From contig QXEO01000247.1 of NCBI GenBank assembly GCA_007115705.1, positions 17,560,636-17,624,635 on the forward strand: 64,000 nucleotides of DNA, written 5' to 3'. Source of the DNA: Dactylis glomerata. Lineage: Eukaryota; Streptophyta; Magnoliopsida; Poales; Poaceae. The position numbers and the translations under genes were made by a program. Shown piece after piece: positions 33,105 through 46,491 of the stretch; the first letter of the stretch is position 1; every line of letters begins with the position of its first letter. Under the pieces are notes generated by a model. It did not search any database. It saw only the letters and a program-made list of their open reading frames with translations, and was not told the DNA's origin.

Positions 33105-33421
33105 CCTCTACCCCTCTCATGCCTCAAGAGGGTTACGAGAGGCTAGTTGACCGCCACCGCCTTTTGTATCGTTTGTGATAGCACGTTTGTATTGTCTTAC
33201 CGTGTTGGTATGACAGTACCTTTGATCGTTACTTTATCGAACTCTTAGTACTTACTTCTAAGCTTGTCAAGTCGTACGCTTCAAAGTTTTAAAGCTTTTA
33301 AAATCAATGGTTGAATGCTTGTTTATTGTTTGTGGTTGGCTTGTTGTATTGTGCATGGGTAGGATATTTACTCCTTTAGCTTTATCTGTCTAATACTTAT
33401 CTATGCTATACCCTACCTCAG

Positions 33422-36400
33422 ATGCCTCCACGACGTGCACCGAACAGCAATGACAATGATGGAAACAACAGCAATGACACCAATACGGCAATTCAGCAAC
33501 TAGTGGCAGCTCAGGCCCAGCTGATGCAAATGATGACCCAGTTCTTCCAGACGAATGCAAACAACAATGACAACAATAATAACCCTCCGCCACCACCACC
33601 GCCACCCCCACCCCAGGTGGATAGATTGGCAAGGTTTCTGAGGCTGAGACCCAACAAATTCTCATCTGCTACGGAACCAATAGTAGCTGATGACTGGCTG
33701 CGTTCGGTCAACAAGGATCTGACCACCTGCGAGTGCACTGATGCTGAAAAGGTGCGCTTCACAGCTCACTTACTGGAAGGACCCGCAGCAATGTGGTGGG
33801 AGACATATCAGGTTACCCATCCTATAGATGATCTGGACTGGAACACATTCAGAGAAGGCTTTCGCACTGCCCACATATCCTCGGGCACTATGACTGTGAA
33901 GAAGGAAGAATTCCGCAGTCTGCGTCAGGGTGGAAGAACTCTGAAAGAATACATGGATGACTTCTGTGCTCTATCCAGGTATGCGCCTGAAGACATTGAT
34001 ACTGATGCAAAGAGGAAGGAAAAGTTCCTCAGTGGGCTTAAGGGAGAACTCAAAATACCCCTGTCTGTGGCCTATGCCCCAAACTATCAGTCTCTACTTG
34101 ATCAGGCCATCACTCTGGACAACAACATCAAGAAAGAGGAAAACTGAAAAAGGAAGTTCAGTAACAACAAGAACCATGTGGAACCATTCCACAAGAAGCA
34201 CCACTCATTCGAGAGCAGTGGTCATGGCAACTTCCACAAGCATGGGAATCGTTTCAACAAAGGAAACGGTAATCACTTCAGCGGCCATAAGCACAACGGA
34301 GGATTCAAAGGAAATAGCTCCAGTGGACATAACAGCGGACACAATGGTCAGCATCGCCACAACACTGAACCCAAGAAGGACCTCTCTAGCATCACTTGCT
34401 TCAAGTGCAAGAAGAATGGTCACTATTCCTCCAGCTGCCCAGAAAACAAGACCGTTGAACCTGCCAAGCCCAATCCATTCCAGAAGGGCCAAGTGAACCA
34501 CCTCAATGTGGAGGAGGTGATGAATGAACCTGATGCAGTGATGGGTATGTTTCCTCTCAACTCATTTACAGCATTAGTCTTATTTGATACTGGGGCATCG
34601 CATTCATTCATATCAAGGACTTTTGCAAACAAAAACGGGTTCCCTACCACAAACATAGGAAGAACCATTAAAGTAAGTTCCCCTGGTGGAGAATTAATAG
34701 TCAACGCTGGTTGCAGAGATTTGATTATGGAAATCGGTAAATATAAGTTTCCAACCCATTTGGTAATCCTAGACTCCCAGGGTTTAGATGTAATCTTGGG
34801 CATGGATTGGATGACTACCTATGGAGGAGTCATAGACTGTGTGAACAGAGCAATTACACTTACAACCCCGGAAGGAAGAAGAATTAGATACAAATCCCAG
34901 CTGGATTTTAATGATATTAGGCTAAACCATCTTAAGGGGGTTAGCCTAGATAAAGTGCACATAGTGAACGAGTACCCCGATGTGTTCCCGGATGAGTTAC
35001 CAGGAATGCCACCTGACAGAGATGTAGAGTTTCTCATTGACCTACTACCTGGCACAGGACCAATAGCAAAGAGACCTTACCCTATGTCCACTGATGAGTT
35101 GAAAGAACTCAAGAAACAACTAGCAGAACAGTTAGGAAAAGGATTCATTAGAGAGAGTTCCTCGTCGTGGGGAGCACCAGTTCTGTTTGTTGAGAAGAAA
35201 GATAAAAGTCAACGTTTAGTAATGGACTATCGTTTGTTGAACGAAGTGACCATCAAGAACAAATACCCACTACCAAGAATCAATGATTTGTTTGATCAGT
35301 TGGAAGGAGCTAGCGTATTCTCTAAGATCGACCTTAGATCTGGATACTTTCAGCTCAAGATTAGAGAACATGACATTCCCAAGACAGCCTTCGTCACTAG
35401 ATATGGCTCGTATGAATATACGGTGATGCCCTTTGGGTTAACCAATGCACCGTCATACTTCATGAGCATGATGAACAAAGTGTTCATGGAATTTCTAGAT
35501 AAGTTTGTCGTTGTCTTCATTGACGACATACTGGTCTACTCGAAAGGCAAGGAAGAACATGAAAAGCATTTACGTGCAATACTGGAGAAACTCAGAGAGC
35601 ACCAGTTATATGCTAAATTCAACAAATGTGAGCTTTGGCTCAATGAAGTAGGATTTCTTGGACACATTATATCCAAGGAGGGAATTGCAGTCGACCCAGC
35701 CAAGGTGACCGCAGTAACTGAATGGGAACCACCCAAGAATGATGGAGAAATTCGTAGTTTCCTAGGACTGGCCGGATACTACCGGAGGTTCATTGAGAAC
35801 TTTTCAAAGATAGCTAAACCAATGACCGAGTTGTTGAAGAAAGAAAAGAAGTTCGAATGGACTGAAGCATGTGAAAACAGTTTTCAAGAATTGAAAAGGA
35901 GATTGGTGTCTGCACCTGTTCTGTGCTTGCCAGATATAGAAAAGGAATTTCAGGTGTATTGCGACGCTTCTCGTCAAGGATTAGGAAGCGTATTGATGCA
36001 AGATGGCAGAGTAGCAGCCTATGCCTCTAGACAACTCAAGAAACATGAGCTCAACTATCCAACTCATGACCTTGAGTTAGCTTCAGTTGTTCACGTCTTG
36101 AAGATATGGAGACACTATTTGCTGGGAAAGAGATGTGAAGTATTCACCGACCACAAAAGTTTGAAGTACATCTTTACTCAGAAGGACCTCAACATGAGAC
36201 AAAGAAGATGGTTAGAACTCATCAAAGATTACCACTTGAGTTTGCAATACCATCCCGGTAAAGCAAACGTAGTAGCTGATGCCCTAAGCTGTAAAGCTTA
36301 TGTGAACTGTCTATCAACAGAAGTATTACCAGAAGATCTGTGTAAGGATTTGAGAGACCTCAGCCTGGAGGTAGTGCCGCAAGGTCACGTAACATCGCTA

Positions 36401-37891
36401 GTAGTGCAACCAACCCTGATGGACAAAATACGCCAAGCCCAGAAAGGAGATAAAGAGATTGAGAAGATCAAAGAAAACATGAGGAAGGACAAAGCTAAAG
36501 GCTTTAGCGAAGATGAACAAGGAACTATCTGGTTTGAGAAACGTGTCTGTGTACCTGATGATCCCGATATTAGAAAATTGATATTCCAAGAAGCCCATGA
36601 AACCCCATACTCGATTCATCCTGGAAATACCAAGATGTACCTAGACTTGAAAGAAAGATTTTGGTGGAGCAATATGAAGGGAGACATAGCCGAATATATA
36701 GCCAAATGTGATGTGTGCAGTAGAGTGAAAGCTGAACATCAAAAGCCAGCCGGACTACTTCAACCACTAAAGGTGCCGGATTGGAAATGGGATCAAATTG
36801 GTATGGACTTCATAACTGGGTTACCCCGCACAAAGTCGGGATATGATTCGATTTGGGTTATAGTCGATCGTTTGACCAAAGTAGCTCATTTCATACCGGT
36901 AAAGACCACTTACACAAGTGCAAAGCTAGCTGATATCTACATGAAGAGGATAGTAAGCCTCCATGGTGTTCCCAAAAGCATCGTGTCTGATAGAGGAACC
37001 CAATTTACCTCTCACTTCTGGAAGCAACTTCATGAATCACTTGGAACTAGGCTGGAATTCAGCACAGCATTCCATCCGCAAACAGATGGACAAACAGAAA
37101 GGGTAAACCAAATTTTGGAAGATATGCTGAGAGCATGCGCCCTAGACTATGGGTCTAGCTGGGATGACAATTTGCCTTACGCAGAGTTTTCCTACAACAA
37201 CAGCTATCAAGCTAGTATTGAGATGGCACCATTTGAAGCCTTGTACGGCAAGAAATGTACTACACCCCTACTATGGAGTGGTGTAGGAGAGCGAAGTTTC
37301 TTCGGACCCGATATCATTCAAGAAGCTGAAGAAAAGGTTAAATTGATCAAGGATAGACTGAAGATCGCCCAATCCCGTCAGAAGAGCTACTCGGATAACA
37401 AGCGTAGAGAAATCATCTATGAAGTTGGAGACAGAGCTTATCTCAGAGTGTCACCCCTTCGTGGTGTTAAGAGATTTGGCATTAAGGGTAAGTTAGCACC
37501 TAGATTTATAGGACCATTCAAAGTCCTATCCCGCAAAGGAGAAGTAGCCTATGAACTGGAACTACCCGAAATTCTCTCGGCCGTGCATAACGTGTTCCAC
37601 GTGAGCCAGCTAAAGAAATGCCATCCAGAGATGTCAGAAACACCGTTGAATGATACGGTACCCCTCGAAGAAGTTCAACTAGAAAGTGACTTGACCAATG
37701 AGGAGAAACCCATCAAGATACTCGAGACAGCAGAAAGAACTACACGCACCAAAACCATCAAGTTCTGCAAAGTACAGTGGAATCACCACACGGAAGAGGA
37801 AGCCACATGGGAACGTGAAGATACCCTTCGAGAAGAACATCCACACCTATTTGCTAGCCTTTCCGAAGCTCGAGGGCGAGCTTCATCTTAA
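33422..37891 (+). pseudogene. gag-pol polyprotein of element H, one in-frame TGA
   Basis: One reading frame of 1490 codons from the ATG at 33422, with a single TGA at 34145-34147 after residue 241. gag: Asn/Gln-rich start, poly-Pro run, capsid core (FRSLRQGGRTLKEYMDDF), then past the TGA a His/Gly/Asn-rich stretch and the zinc knuckle CFKCKKNGHYSSSC (about 34397). Protease: FDTGASHSF (34583). Reverse transcriptase: FIDDILVYSK (35516). RNase H: YCDASRQGLG and TDHKSL. Integrase: HHCC finger (36590-36720), core acidic residues in GMDFITG, SDRGTQF and TDGQTERVNQ, then GPF and a C-terminal chromodomain-like segment ending ATWEREDTL. One R-to-C change in the usual ADALSR motif. Nearly intact; it may be rescued only in other genomic copies. 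Confidence 0.93.
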
Positions 37892-37902
37892 GGGGGTTAG
37901 TC
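37890..37902 (+). other. Polypurine tract of H
   Basis: AAGGGGGTTAGTC, touching the gag-pol stop codon and directly before the 3' LTR. Confidence 0.8.
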
Positions 37903-40900
37903 TGTCACGACCCAGATTTTTCAAGATTTAAAATTTTCATCATGCATTCATGGCATATAGCATACCAAAGTCTTTTCCAAAGTTTTTGAACCTTATCCTT
38001 CTAAGGATGTTATTCAAATGCCCTTTTTCCCCAAATTTTAGATACAAAAGGTTTTCTGAAGGAAAGTATTTTAAAATGAACTCCATTGTAATGGAGCTAT
38101 CTTATATTTTTTCCCTTTAGCAAATTTCCTTGAAAACCAAATAGTAGGAAGATAATAATCTTAACTTCCTATTTATTTGGATCCTATATTTAAATTCTCA
38201 CAAATTATTTTTCTTTTTCCATCTTACCACAAAAACCTCTGGTTTAGCTTCTAAACACACTTTTAAAGGACCATAAGTGGTCAGCTTTAAATCTATTCAA
38301 TTTTGAATGGGAGAACTCATTCAAAACACAAAACAGAAAATAGAATAAAAAGAAAAGGGGGAAGCAGAAGAAAAAAATAAAAAGAAGAGGCCATAAGCCC
38401 AACTGGGCCGACCCCGGGAACCAGCCAGCCCAACTCGCCCCCGAACCGAACCGACCCAACTCCCACTCCCCCTCTCCCCGACAAGCCGACCCCACCTGTC
38501 ATCACCCTCCCCTCTCTCCCCCTCCCAGTAACGCCCGCCGGCGTTACTCCCCGGCGTTACTGACGCCATAACTGGCAACCAATGCTCGCCCCCTATAAAG
38601 CCCCTACTCCCCTCTCTCGCCCCTCCCTCTTCTCTCCGAAGACGAAGCCGCCAGGCTGCCCAATTTCATCGCCGGAGCCCGCAGGTGCTGCCGCCGTGCA
38701 ACGCCGATTCCGACGCGGTTCAGCATCCCCTTCCCTCTCGAAAACCCCTATCGCCCTTCCCTCTCTCTGGCGCACCGAATGACACCTTTACCTCGCCCTT
38801 TGCTGCAGCTTTTCGAGCACGCCGACGATTGCCGAAGCCGCCGTCGACTCCAGCCGCGCGTCGCCGTCGCCTCGGGAAGCTCCAGTCAGTGAAGGCCACG
38901 TTTTCGAGATCTCCGTCATCTGCTGAACACCGTCTGCTACTTCATCGCCGTCGCCGCTCGCCAGAACCTCGCCGACGACGAGCTCCAGTACCACCTCGCC
39001 GGACTTGTCTCGCCGGTGAGCACCTCCACTGTTCCTCTCCACTCCCAGCCATCAGATCTGCATCGCACGGCCACGATTAGACCTTAAATCCCGAATCGGT
39101 ATCGACCAATGGCGTCGCGCCACGTCGCCCCAGGCCAGCCAGCCCCCGGTCAAACCCAGTCAATTCGAATTCAAATCCGAATTTGAATCCCTGTTTTGTT
39201 GCAGATCTTGTAAAATCAATAGAAAATAAAATACTTAACCAAAAATTGCAAATGAGACCTCGTTGGAATCCTTGGAATGTGTAGAATCCAATGATCCAAT
39301 AAAACCTGTTATTTTATGGGCTCTTTTTGAATCCATTGATAGATCTGAATCAACCCTTTGGATTCAAAATAAATTCATAACTTTTGTTCTGTGAGTCCAA
39401 ATGCTACAAATTTGTAGTCTATGGAATCCTTGGAACATTTAGAGCACACCAGAAGCAAAAGTTTTCAAAGTTAAATCGTGCACAAACTTGCTATGGTTAA
39501 ATTTGTTCAAATCACCTTTTTCTTCACCAATTGTTTTCTAAAAACTATTTTTGAGTAAAACCACTTGCAGTAGCTTCATGTTACTGTCACCCAACCAGTG
39601 GTAGCTCCAACTTATTTTTGCAGGACAGTTCCAACCAGAACTAAATTTTCTAAAGAACTATCCTGATGCATCAAATACCACTTTTTGTTAATACCTTGTT
39701 ATTTATTTATTTCTAACATCACACTTATCTTCAAAAGCCTCTTGTTCCACCCTTACAACCATTGCACACACTCACTTAGTGTGTGAAATTAAAATGTCAT
39801 CTGCATACATGCACGCATGCATACATGTCTATGATTGTCATTAGAAATAGATTATTGATTGCTTGATTGTTTGGATTGAATAGATTGTGAAGAGGAGCAA
39901 GGCTACTATTGTAACTGTTGTGAGTGTGCAAGCTGCTACCAAGGCAAGTGACACACATGTTCCCTACCCATTTTACTTATGCATTAGTATATTCACCTCT
40001 TGTAGTATGCATGATAGGTGTTTTACTCAACTGTTTTATCAAAGGCTTAGACCCTAGTAGTGTGTAGCAAATCCCTCAAACCCCACCTGTTAGGATGCTA
40101 AATATTTTTGTTAATACTGATGCCATGCTAAGACCACTCGAAAAGTGTTTTGTGAAAAGTTAAGAACTTCAACTAAAATGAAACACCTGGGTGGATTGGT
40201 TTGATGAAGGTGGTGGTGTTGAGTGGCGACCTGGGGCTACACTTTGTGTAGTTGCTGCCTGGGCGTACACTTGTGGTTGGCCACCCAGGAACAAAGAGAT
40301 GGCTATGTCTTCCATGCTTAGTGTACTTCCAGTGCAGCCTTATGACATTATGGGCTCTGTCTTGACTGATTAGATGTGGGAGTGTAACTTTGTGCAAGAA
40401 GTTGGTGGTAGAATAATTATAGGTTGGGAGCGGATCTTGCCAGTTAGTTGCCCTCTCCTCTAAAAGGTCTCGTTTCATTTTATGTATGGGCATAAAATGA
40501 ATCGTAAGGTGAAAGTGCACAACCCTTGCAAGGTGTTTAAATCTAATCGATTAGCCGTGTCCTCGGTTATGGACAATTGAGTCTCTAGACATGGAATGTA
40601 CGGAATAATCTCATCACCGATTCTGAATTATTAAAATTTTGTCTAGAAACCCTAGGCCGGAACTAAGGACCATACACTCCAAAGGGGTGGTGGTGCCTGA
40701 GGTTCCAACTTTGTTGAATTGCGCCCAGTGCTACATAACTTGCAACTATGTAGTATTTGGGGGTTACTTCAACCCTTCAAAATAAAATCTTTAAATTAAA
40801 ATCTTGACTAAAATAGGACAAAATTGGCTTTATGCAAAAATAGCCCAGAGATCCACCAGCCAAATAGCATGTAGTTAGATCTTTCACAACTGCCACCAAA

Positions 40901-41277
40901 TAAGTGTCAATTGCCAGTACATCATTGTACTGACCCCCATACTTGGGGCTGCATAATCAAATGTGCAGGTTCTTCCGATGAGGAGTGAAGTGTTAGGATC
41001 TCGAGTCTACATACCAACATGACTGCCTGTGGCGCATGCTGAAGATGGAGGCTCGCTACTATTATATTTCCGTTGTGCTTAAGTTGAACTCTGTTTACCC
41101 TTGTTGGTCTATGTGACCAAGGAACTTGTAATAATCGTGAGACTTATGTATCTGGATCTGCGTGTAATCTCGATACTATGTGATGAATACTATATTTTGT
41201 TCTGTGGTGCTATCATTGATCCAGGGAATAGCACATAACACAGGTGTTCCGCCTTAATCCAAAGGTGGGGCGTCACA
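37903..41277 (+). repeat. Element H 3' LTR
   Basis: Same length as the 5' LTR (3375 bp). Confidence 0.95.
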
Positions 41278-41282
41278 GTAAA
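41278..41282. other. Target duplication of element H (right)
   Basis: GTAAA, identical to 28655-28659. Confidence 0.92.
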
Positions 41283-42098
41283 CTTGTCGATGGCGACGTA
41301 GAGGTAGCGATAGCCCCCTTGCGCTCTGGGGAACGGACCAAGGATGTCCAGCCCCCAGACTGCAAAGGGCCAAGTGAGCGGGATGGTTCGCAGCTCTTGC
41401 GCCGGCTGGTGGATCTGCTTAGCGTGGAATTGGCACGCCTCGCACCTCTTGACCATCTCCGCCGCATCCCCGAGCGCTGAAGGCCAGTAGAAGCCACTTC
41501 GATATGCCTTTGCGGCTAGAGTCACTGCAGAAGCATGGTGGCCACACTCGCCGGCGTGGATGTCCCTGAGAAGCTCCTGGCCTTGGTGAGTAGATATGCA
41601 CTTCAGAGCGACGCTGTTTGGGCGACGCCGGTACAAGTCACCATCCTTGACGCAGTAGCCCGAAGCTTGGCGCACGATCCTTTCGGCCTCCTCTTCATCC
41701 TCGGGAAGCCTGCTGCTGGTGAGGAAGGCCTTGAGCTCGAGAATCCAATCCACTCCCTCCTGCCGTGCCAATGCCAGAAGGACGCGGTCACCCGAAGGAG
41801 GCCCGCAGTCCGGAGCCCCCTGCTCCGGTGGTGGCGGCAGGGCAGGTGGAGTGTCTGATCCTGATGACGGTGGAGAAGCAGACGGCTTGAAGAGACGCTC
41901 CTCAAAGACGCCGGCAGGTTGTGCCAGGCGGTGAGAAGCGCGCTTGGCGATCTCGTCGGCTTCTACATTCTCTCCCCTCGGGATGTGCTTCAGCTCCAGG
42001 CCTTGGAAGCATTTTTCCATCTTGCGATGCTCCTCGAGATAGGCCGCCATGTGCTCATCCTTTGGAGTGTAGCTCTTGTTCGAGAAGTTCACAACCAG
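41278..42098 (-). pseudogene. Integrase N-terminus and end of extra RNase H (element G)
   Basis: Minus-strand frame reading the second half of the extra RNase H domain (ending VEADEIAKRAS), a Pro-rich linker, and the integrase zinc finger: H in THQGQELLRDIH, H in ECGHHAS, and CEACQFH. It continues to the first catalytic Asp (WGLDILGPFP) and stops where H is inserted, at YVAIDKF. It continues at 28659. A TAG at 42099-42101 separates it from the upstream RNase H half in the same frame. Confidence 0.85.
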
Positions 42099-42317
42099 CT
42101 ATGAATCTCCCTTGACGATGAGGTGCTTGATGCCCAAAGCATTTGCCGCCCTTAAGCCGGCGAGTAGTCCTTCGTATTCCACGATGTTGTTGGAGACCTT
42201 GTGCTCAGGCTTAAAGCAGAGCTGTATGGCATAGAAGAGCTTGTCTCTAGAGGGAGAGGTCAGGACTGCACCAGCTCCCGCGCCGGGGAGGTTGAAGGCG
42301 CCGTCGAAGTGCATGAC
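42099..42317 (-). pseudogene. Extra RNase H domain, first half (element G)
   Basis: Starts MHFDGAFN, the first catalytic Asp of an RNase H fold, with VEYEGLLAGL carrying the next Glu and LIVKGDS the next Asp. Lying after the ordinary RT-RNase H and before integrase, it matches the additional 'archaeal-type' RNase H of Tat-lineage elements. It is flanked by in-frame TAGs at 42318-42320 and 42099-42101; gag-pol stays in one frame across both. Confidence 0.8.
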
Positions 42318-43943
42318 CTAGAGGCCTGGGGCCTCCTCTCCTGGGAGCGTTGACTCTGCCTCTGGAGGCTCGCCGGCGAATGGATCGGTCCATTCCGCAG
42401 TGAACTCGGCCAAAGCCTTGCTCTTGATTACCTTTGTAGTTTCGAAGGAGATCTCGAAGGGTTGAAGCTCCATGGCCCATTCCGCCACCCGCCCGGTGAC
42501 GTTGGGATTACGCAGGATGGTCTCCAGGGGATGATCGGTTACCACCTTGATGGGGTGACCCTGGAAGTAGTGGCGTAGCTTCCACGATGCGACGAGCAGG
42601 GTGTAGAGCAGCTTTTGTTGCATGGTGTAGCGTTCCTGCGTGTCGCGCAGTACCGTGCTGACAAAGTACACGGGCTTCTGCACCTTGGCAACTCCCTCAG
42701 GAGCTTCCTCCTCGGGAGGCTTTTGAGCGTTGCTCTGGGAGAGTGGCTCGGTCGGTGGAGATGCAGCGGGCGGCTCCTCTTGAGGGACGAGTGGTGCAGC
42801 GGCCTCTTCCTCGCGAGGAGCCCCCGGACCGGGAGGACTGACCTCTTCCTTGGCGATCACCTTTGCGTCTCGCTCTGCGATAAGAAAGGCACTTGCAGTT
42901 CTTGGAGTTGCCACGATGTAGAGTAGCAAGGGCTCGTGAGTTGTTGGGGCAACCATGATCGGTGGGCTCGTGAGGTACCTTTTCAACTTAGCGAAGGCCT
43001 TGTCGGCTTTCGGAGTCCACTCGAACATCCCGGCGTGCTTCATGAGCTTGAAGAAGGGCAAGGCTTTCTCCCCACTCCTTGCGATGAAGCGCCCCAGGGC
43101 TGCCATGCATCCCGCGAGGTGTTGCATCTCCTTGAGACTGCATGGCGGACGCATTTCTTCGATGGCCTTGACCTTGTCAGGGTTCGCCTCTATCCCGCGA
43201 TGGGACACGAGGAACCCCAACAGTTTTCCCGACGGTACGCCGAAGGCACACTTGGCAGGGTTGAGCTTGATTTTTACCTTTCTCAGGTTGACGAATGTTT
43301 CCTCCAGATCATGGATGAAGGTGTGACTCTTGCGAGTCTTGACGACGATGTCGTCGACGTAGGCCTCCACGTTCCTTCCCATCTGAGCCCCCAAGGCCTT
43401 GCGCATGAGCCTTTGGAAGGTGGCTCCTGTGTTCTACAGACCGAAGGGCATGCAGACATAGCAGTACACACCACAAGGCGTGATGAAGGCGGTCTTCTCC
43501 TCATCCCCCCTCGCCATCTTGATCTGATGATAGTCGAAGAAAGCATCCAAGAAGCAAAGGAGGTCACAGCTGGTGGTGGAGTCGATGATTTGATCTATCC
43601 TTGGGAGCAGATAAGGATCCTTTGGGCAGGCCTTGTTGAGACTTGTGAAGTCTACGCAGAGGCGCCCACTGCCGTTTGCCTTTGGGACAACCACCGGATT
43701 TGCAGTCCAAGTGGGGTGGGCTACCTCGGGTATCAGCTTGGCATTCTTCAGCCTCTCTATTTCCTTGACTATGAAGTCTTGCTTCTCTTGCGCTTGTTTC
43801 CTAGTCTTCTGCTTCATGGGGTGTGCCTGAGGGCACACGGCTAAGTGGTGCTCAATCACCTCCCTGGGAACGCCGGGCATATCTGACGGAGTCCAAGCGA
43901 ACATGTCAGAGTTTGCCCACAGGAAGGTGACGAGCATGCTTTC
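42318..43943 (-). pseudogene. Reverse transcriptase and RNase H (element G)
   Basis: Minus-strand frame broken by one TAG (43434-43436). Upstream piece: LCVDFTSLNKACPKD and MPFGL, the fingers and palm motifs of Ty3/gypsy reverse transcriptase. Downstream piece: catalytic YVDDIVV (43346-43361), the thumb, then RNase H with a long Pro/Glu-rich insert (about residues 190-240 of this piece) and TDHPLETIL. One palm residue looks changed (LDAFFDYHQI where Gly is usual before Tyr). TAG codons also flank it (43944-43946, 42318-42320). Confidence 0.88.
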
Positions 43944-44039
43944 CTATTGGGGGAAAAGCCCTGCCCCAATGGTGACGACGTTGTCGCAGCCCCCATCCTG
44001 AAGCAGGACCTTCTTGGCTACAGAGCGCTCTTGGGTGAA

Positions 44040-46457
44040 CTAGGGCCTCCTCCCTGAGGGTACCGCTGCTTCCCCAATGCTCATGCCCAGCATCGGATGG
44101 ACCAGGTCCTCGCTTGGAGTAGGCGATGCTGAGGCGGCAAACTTCTTCCCTGTCGAGCCCAGCGGATGGGGCTCGAGAGAGGCCTTCTTCGCTGCAGCTC
44201 GCTCTTGGGATACGAGCTGCTTCTTCCTCGCGAGGTCGCCGGAGTGTTCTAGTAGATCTTCGTCGGCGGGGAACATGGTGGCGGCCTCACGATAAACATG
44301 CTCCACTGATCGGAGAGCATCTTTCTCATTGCAGCGCACGGTGATCGTGCCGTTGGCGCCCGAAATCTTGAGGACGTTGAAGCCATGGTGCATCGCTGCC
44401 ATAAACCTTGCCAAGGCTGGGTAGCCGAGGAAGGCATTGTATGGCAGGGCGATGTAGGCGACGTCGAAGTCGAGGCTTTCCGTCCTGTAGTTGTCCCAGG
44501 TGCCGAAGGTGACGGGCAGGCGTACCTGCCCAATTGGCGTTGTAGACCCTTCGGTTACCCCAAAGAATGGTCGAGTTGGCATGAGCCGGTGGTATGGCAC
44601 CTGCATCTTCTCGAAGATCTCGACCGAGATGATGTTGAGGCCCGCCCCTCCGTCGATGAGAGTGCGGTTGACGGCGACGTTGTTGATGGTTGGCGTGCAC
44701 AAGAGAGGAATTGTGCCCATGCCCCTGGTGGAGGCCGGATGGTCCTCTTTGTCGAAGCCAATCTTGCAGGTTGACCACTTCATTAGGCGATTGCCGACGT
44801 TGGGCTGTGCCGCTGCGATCTCTCGCGACAGCTGCTTGAAGTGTCGGTTAGACAAAGGAGCCTGAGCTCCACCCAGGAGGCAAGCGGCGAAGTCTCGCGG
44901 CTCTTGATAGCCCCCCTGGTTCTTCTCCCGACGATTGTTTGCTGGTGGGGGCAGCGGCAGCGGCTCAGGATCGGCTCGAGACAAACCCTCGCGGCGGTGA
45001 CCTTCCTCGCGATCATCATCGCGGCGATCGCCCCGGGATCCACTCTTGCCGTAGCTGCGGCCACCCCCGCGGCGCTTGGAGACACCATTTTCTTCATGAA
45101 ACTTTCGGACAAACCAACAATCATCGGTATTGTGGGTGTCCTTCTTGTGGATAATGCAGTAGCGGCGACGTCGTCCCTTGTCGCGTTCGGAGCGGTCCCC
45201 GCGGCGTTGCTTATGATCTGGCTCCGCCGCGAGGGCAGTGGCCTCCTTTCGCTTGGGGTCCTTGGACTTTGGCTTTGGGGGAGGCGCCTCCGGCAGGTTA
45301 TGCACGAAGAGCCTCCCCTCCTCGGCCTTGGCGCAGCGGTCGGCGATCTCGAAGAGCCTGACGACGGAAGTCAGCTCATCATTCACGGACAGCTTCTCCC
45401 TCATCTTGATGTCAGAGACGCTCGTGGAGAACGCGGAGATGACCTCCTCGTTAGAGATCCTGGGGATCTTGTTCCTCATTTGGCTGAAGCGCGGGATATA
45501 CTGACGAAGCGTCTCGCCCTTGTACTGACGCACCGCCTTAAGATCGTTCTTGGTAGCGGGGTGCTCGTACGTGGGCATGAAGTTGGCAATGAACTAACGA
45601 CATAAATCCTTCCATGAAGTCACGGATTCGTGAGGAAGATTCATGAGCCAAGTTCGCGGAGTGTCCTTGAGGGCCATGGGGAACCAGTTCGCCATGGCAC
45701 GCTGATCTCCACGCGCGGCCTGGACGGCGATGACGTAGAGCTGGAGGAATTCGACAGGGTTGGTGGTCCCGTCGTAACGCGCGCCGATGTCTGGCTTGAA
45801 CTTGTCAGGCCAGACGACGTAGCGTTGCTGACGAGTGAGGGCAAGACACTCGGGGTTGTAGATAGGGTCGCCGGGGGTCCTGACGTTCTTGCCAGCTTCG
45901 CCGATGTCGTCGATGGCGCGGTCATGATTTTCGCGGCGGCGCTCGAGGGAGACGCATGTGTCTTCCGGAGCGCGTTGGACGATTTGGCAGCTGAGCTCCC
46001 CGCGCGGCGAAGATGCGGCGCGGGAAACCACCTTCTTGGCCCTGTTGGCCTTCCCATCTCCGGTGCCCGGGGCGCGACGCCCTACTGCCGGATCTGGGTT
46101 CCCCGCACCCTGGGCTCCCCCCTGGGCCGGGTCTTCGTTGGCGATGGCGACGAGCTCGGCGATTCGAGCGCGCCACCCCTCACGCCTGTCGTCGGTGGGT
46201 TGATAGCGCAACAGCTCCTGCGCCATGGCGAGTGCCTGCGCAGGAGACAGTTGACTCCTAGAACGAGCGCGAGAAGTGGCGGTGGCGGTGAAGGAGAGTG
46301 AAGGCTCTGTACGCCCGGACGGGAGGTAGGAGGACTCCAGATCTTCCTCCTCTTCCTCCTCTGCCGAAGCTTCATGATGACGGAAGATGGGCTCGGTTTG
46401 CCCCCGCACAGCGTTGCGACGGTGAAGACGCTTGAGCCTTGCGTTGGCGTCGGCCAT
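44040..46457 (-). pseudogene. gag and protease (element G)
   Basis: Starts at the ATG at 46457 (MADANARLKRL), 35 bases after the primer site. The N-terminal 200 residues are Glu/Arg-rich; the capsid core follows (LQLYVIAVQAARGDQRAMA, ... TWLMNLP). An in-frame TAG at 45594-45596 splits it; the frame then goes on through the end of the capsid (RQYKGETLRQYIPRFSQM), a basic region and a Cys/His knuckle (YCIIHKKDTHNTDDCW). The aspartic protease follows with LIDGGAGLNII (Asp at 44652-44654) and FLGYPAL. A TAG at 44040-44042 and another at 43944-43946 separate it from reverse transcriptase in the same frame. Confidence 0.85.
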
Positions 46458-46491
46458 GTCGAAGCAGATCTAGGAGAAAACACACTTCAAC

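Larger units (their letters stand above)
28660..41277 (+). mobile_element. Element H: young Del/Tekay-type chromovirus (Ty3/gypsy)
   Basis: A complete 12.6 kb element with two 3375-bp LTRs (28660-32034, 37903-41277), an initiator-Met tRNA primer site, an extra ORF before gag, a single-frame gag-pol with a C-terminal chromodomain, a polypurine tract and an exact GTAAA duplication. I counted about 11 base differences and no indels between the LTRs (0.33%). With the often used grass rate of 1.3e-8 per site per year, that is roughly 0.1-0.15 million years. Long LTRs and a chromodomain are typical of the Del/Tekay lineage. Two single-base stops prevent full expression of this copy. Confidence 0.95.

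Noticed and set aside
42936..43844. 302-codon plus-strand frame opposite the G reverse transcriptase
   Set aside because: Shadow frame on the strand opposite a real pol gene; the pol motifs (YVDD and others) are on the minus strand.
45594..45596. Programmed amber readthrough in G gag-pol
   Set aside because: Six TAGs are scattered through gag, protease, reverse transcriptase and RNase H, not at a single gag-pol border, so decay is the better explanation.
44841..45605. 254-codon plus-strand frame with a membrane-like composition
   Set aside because: Antisense shadow of the G gag-protease region.
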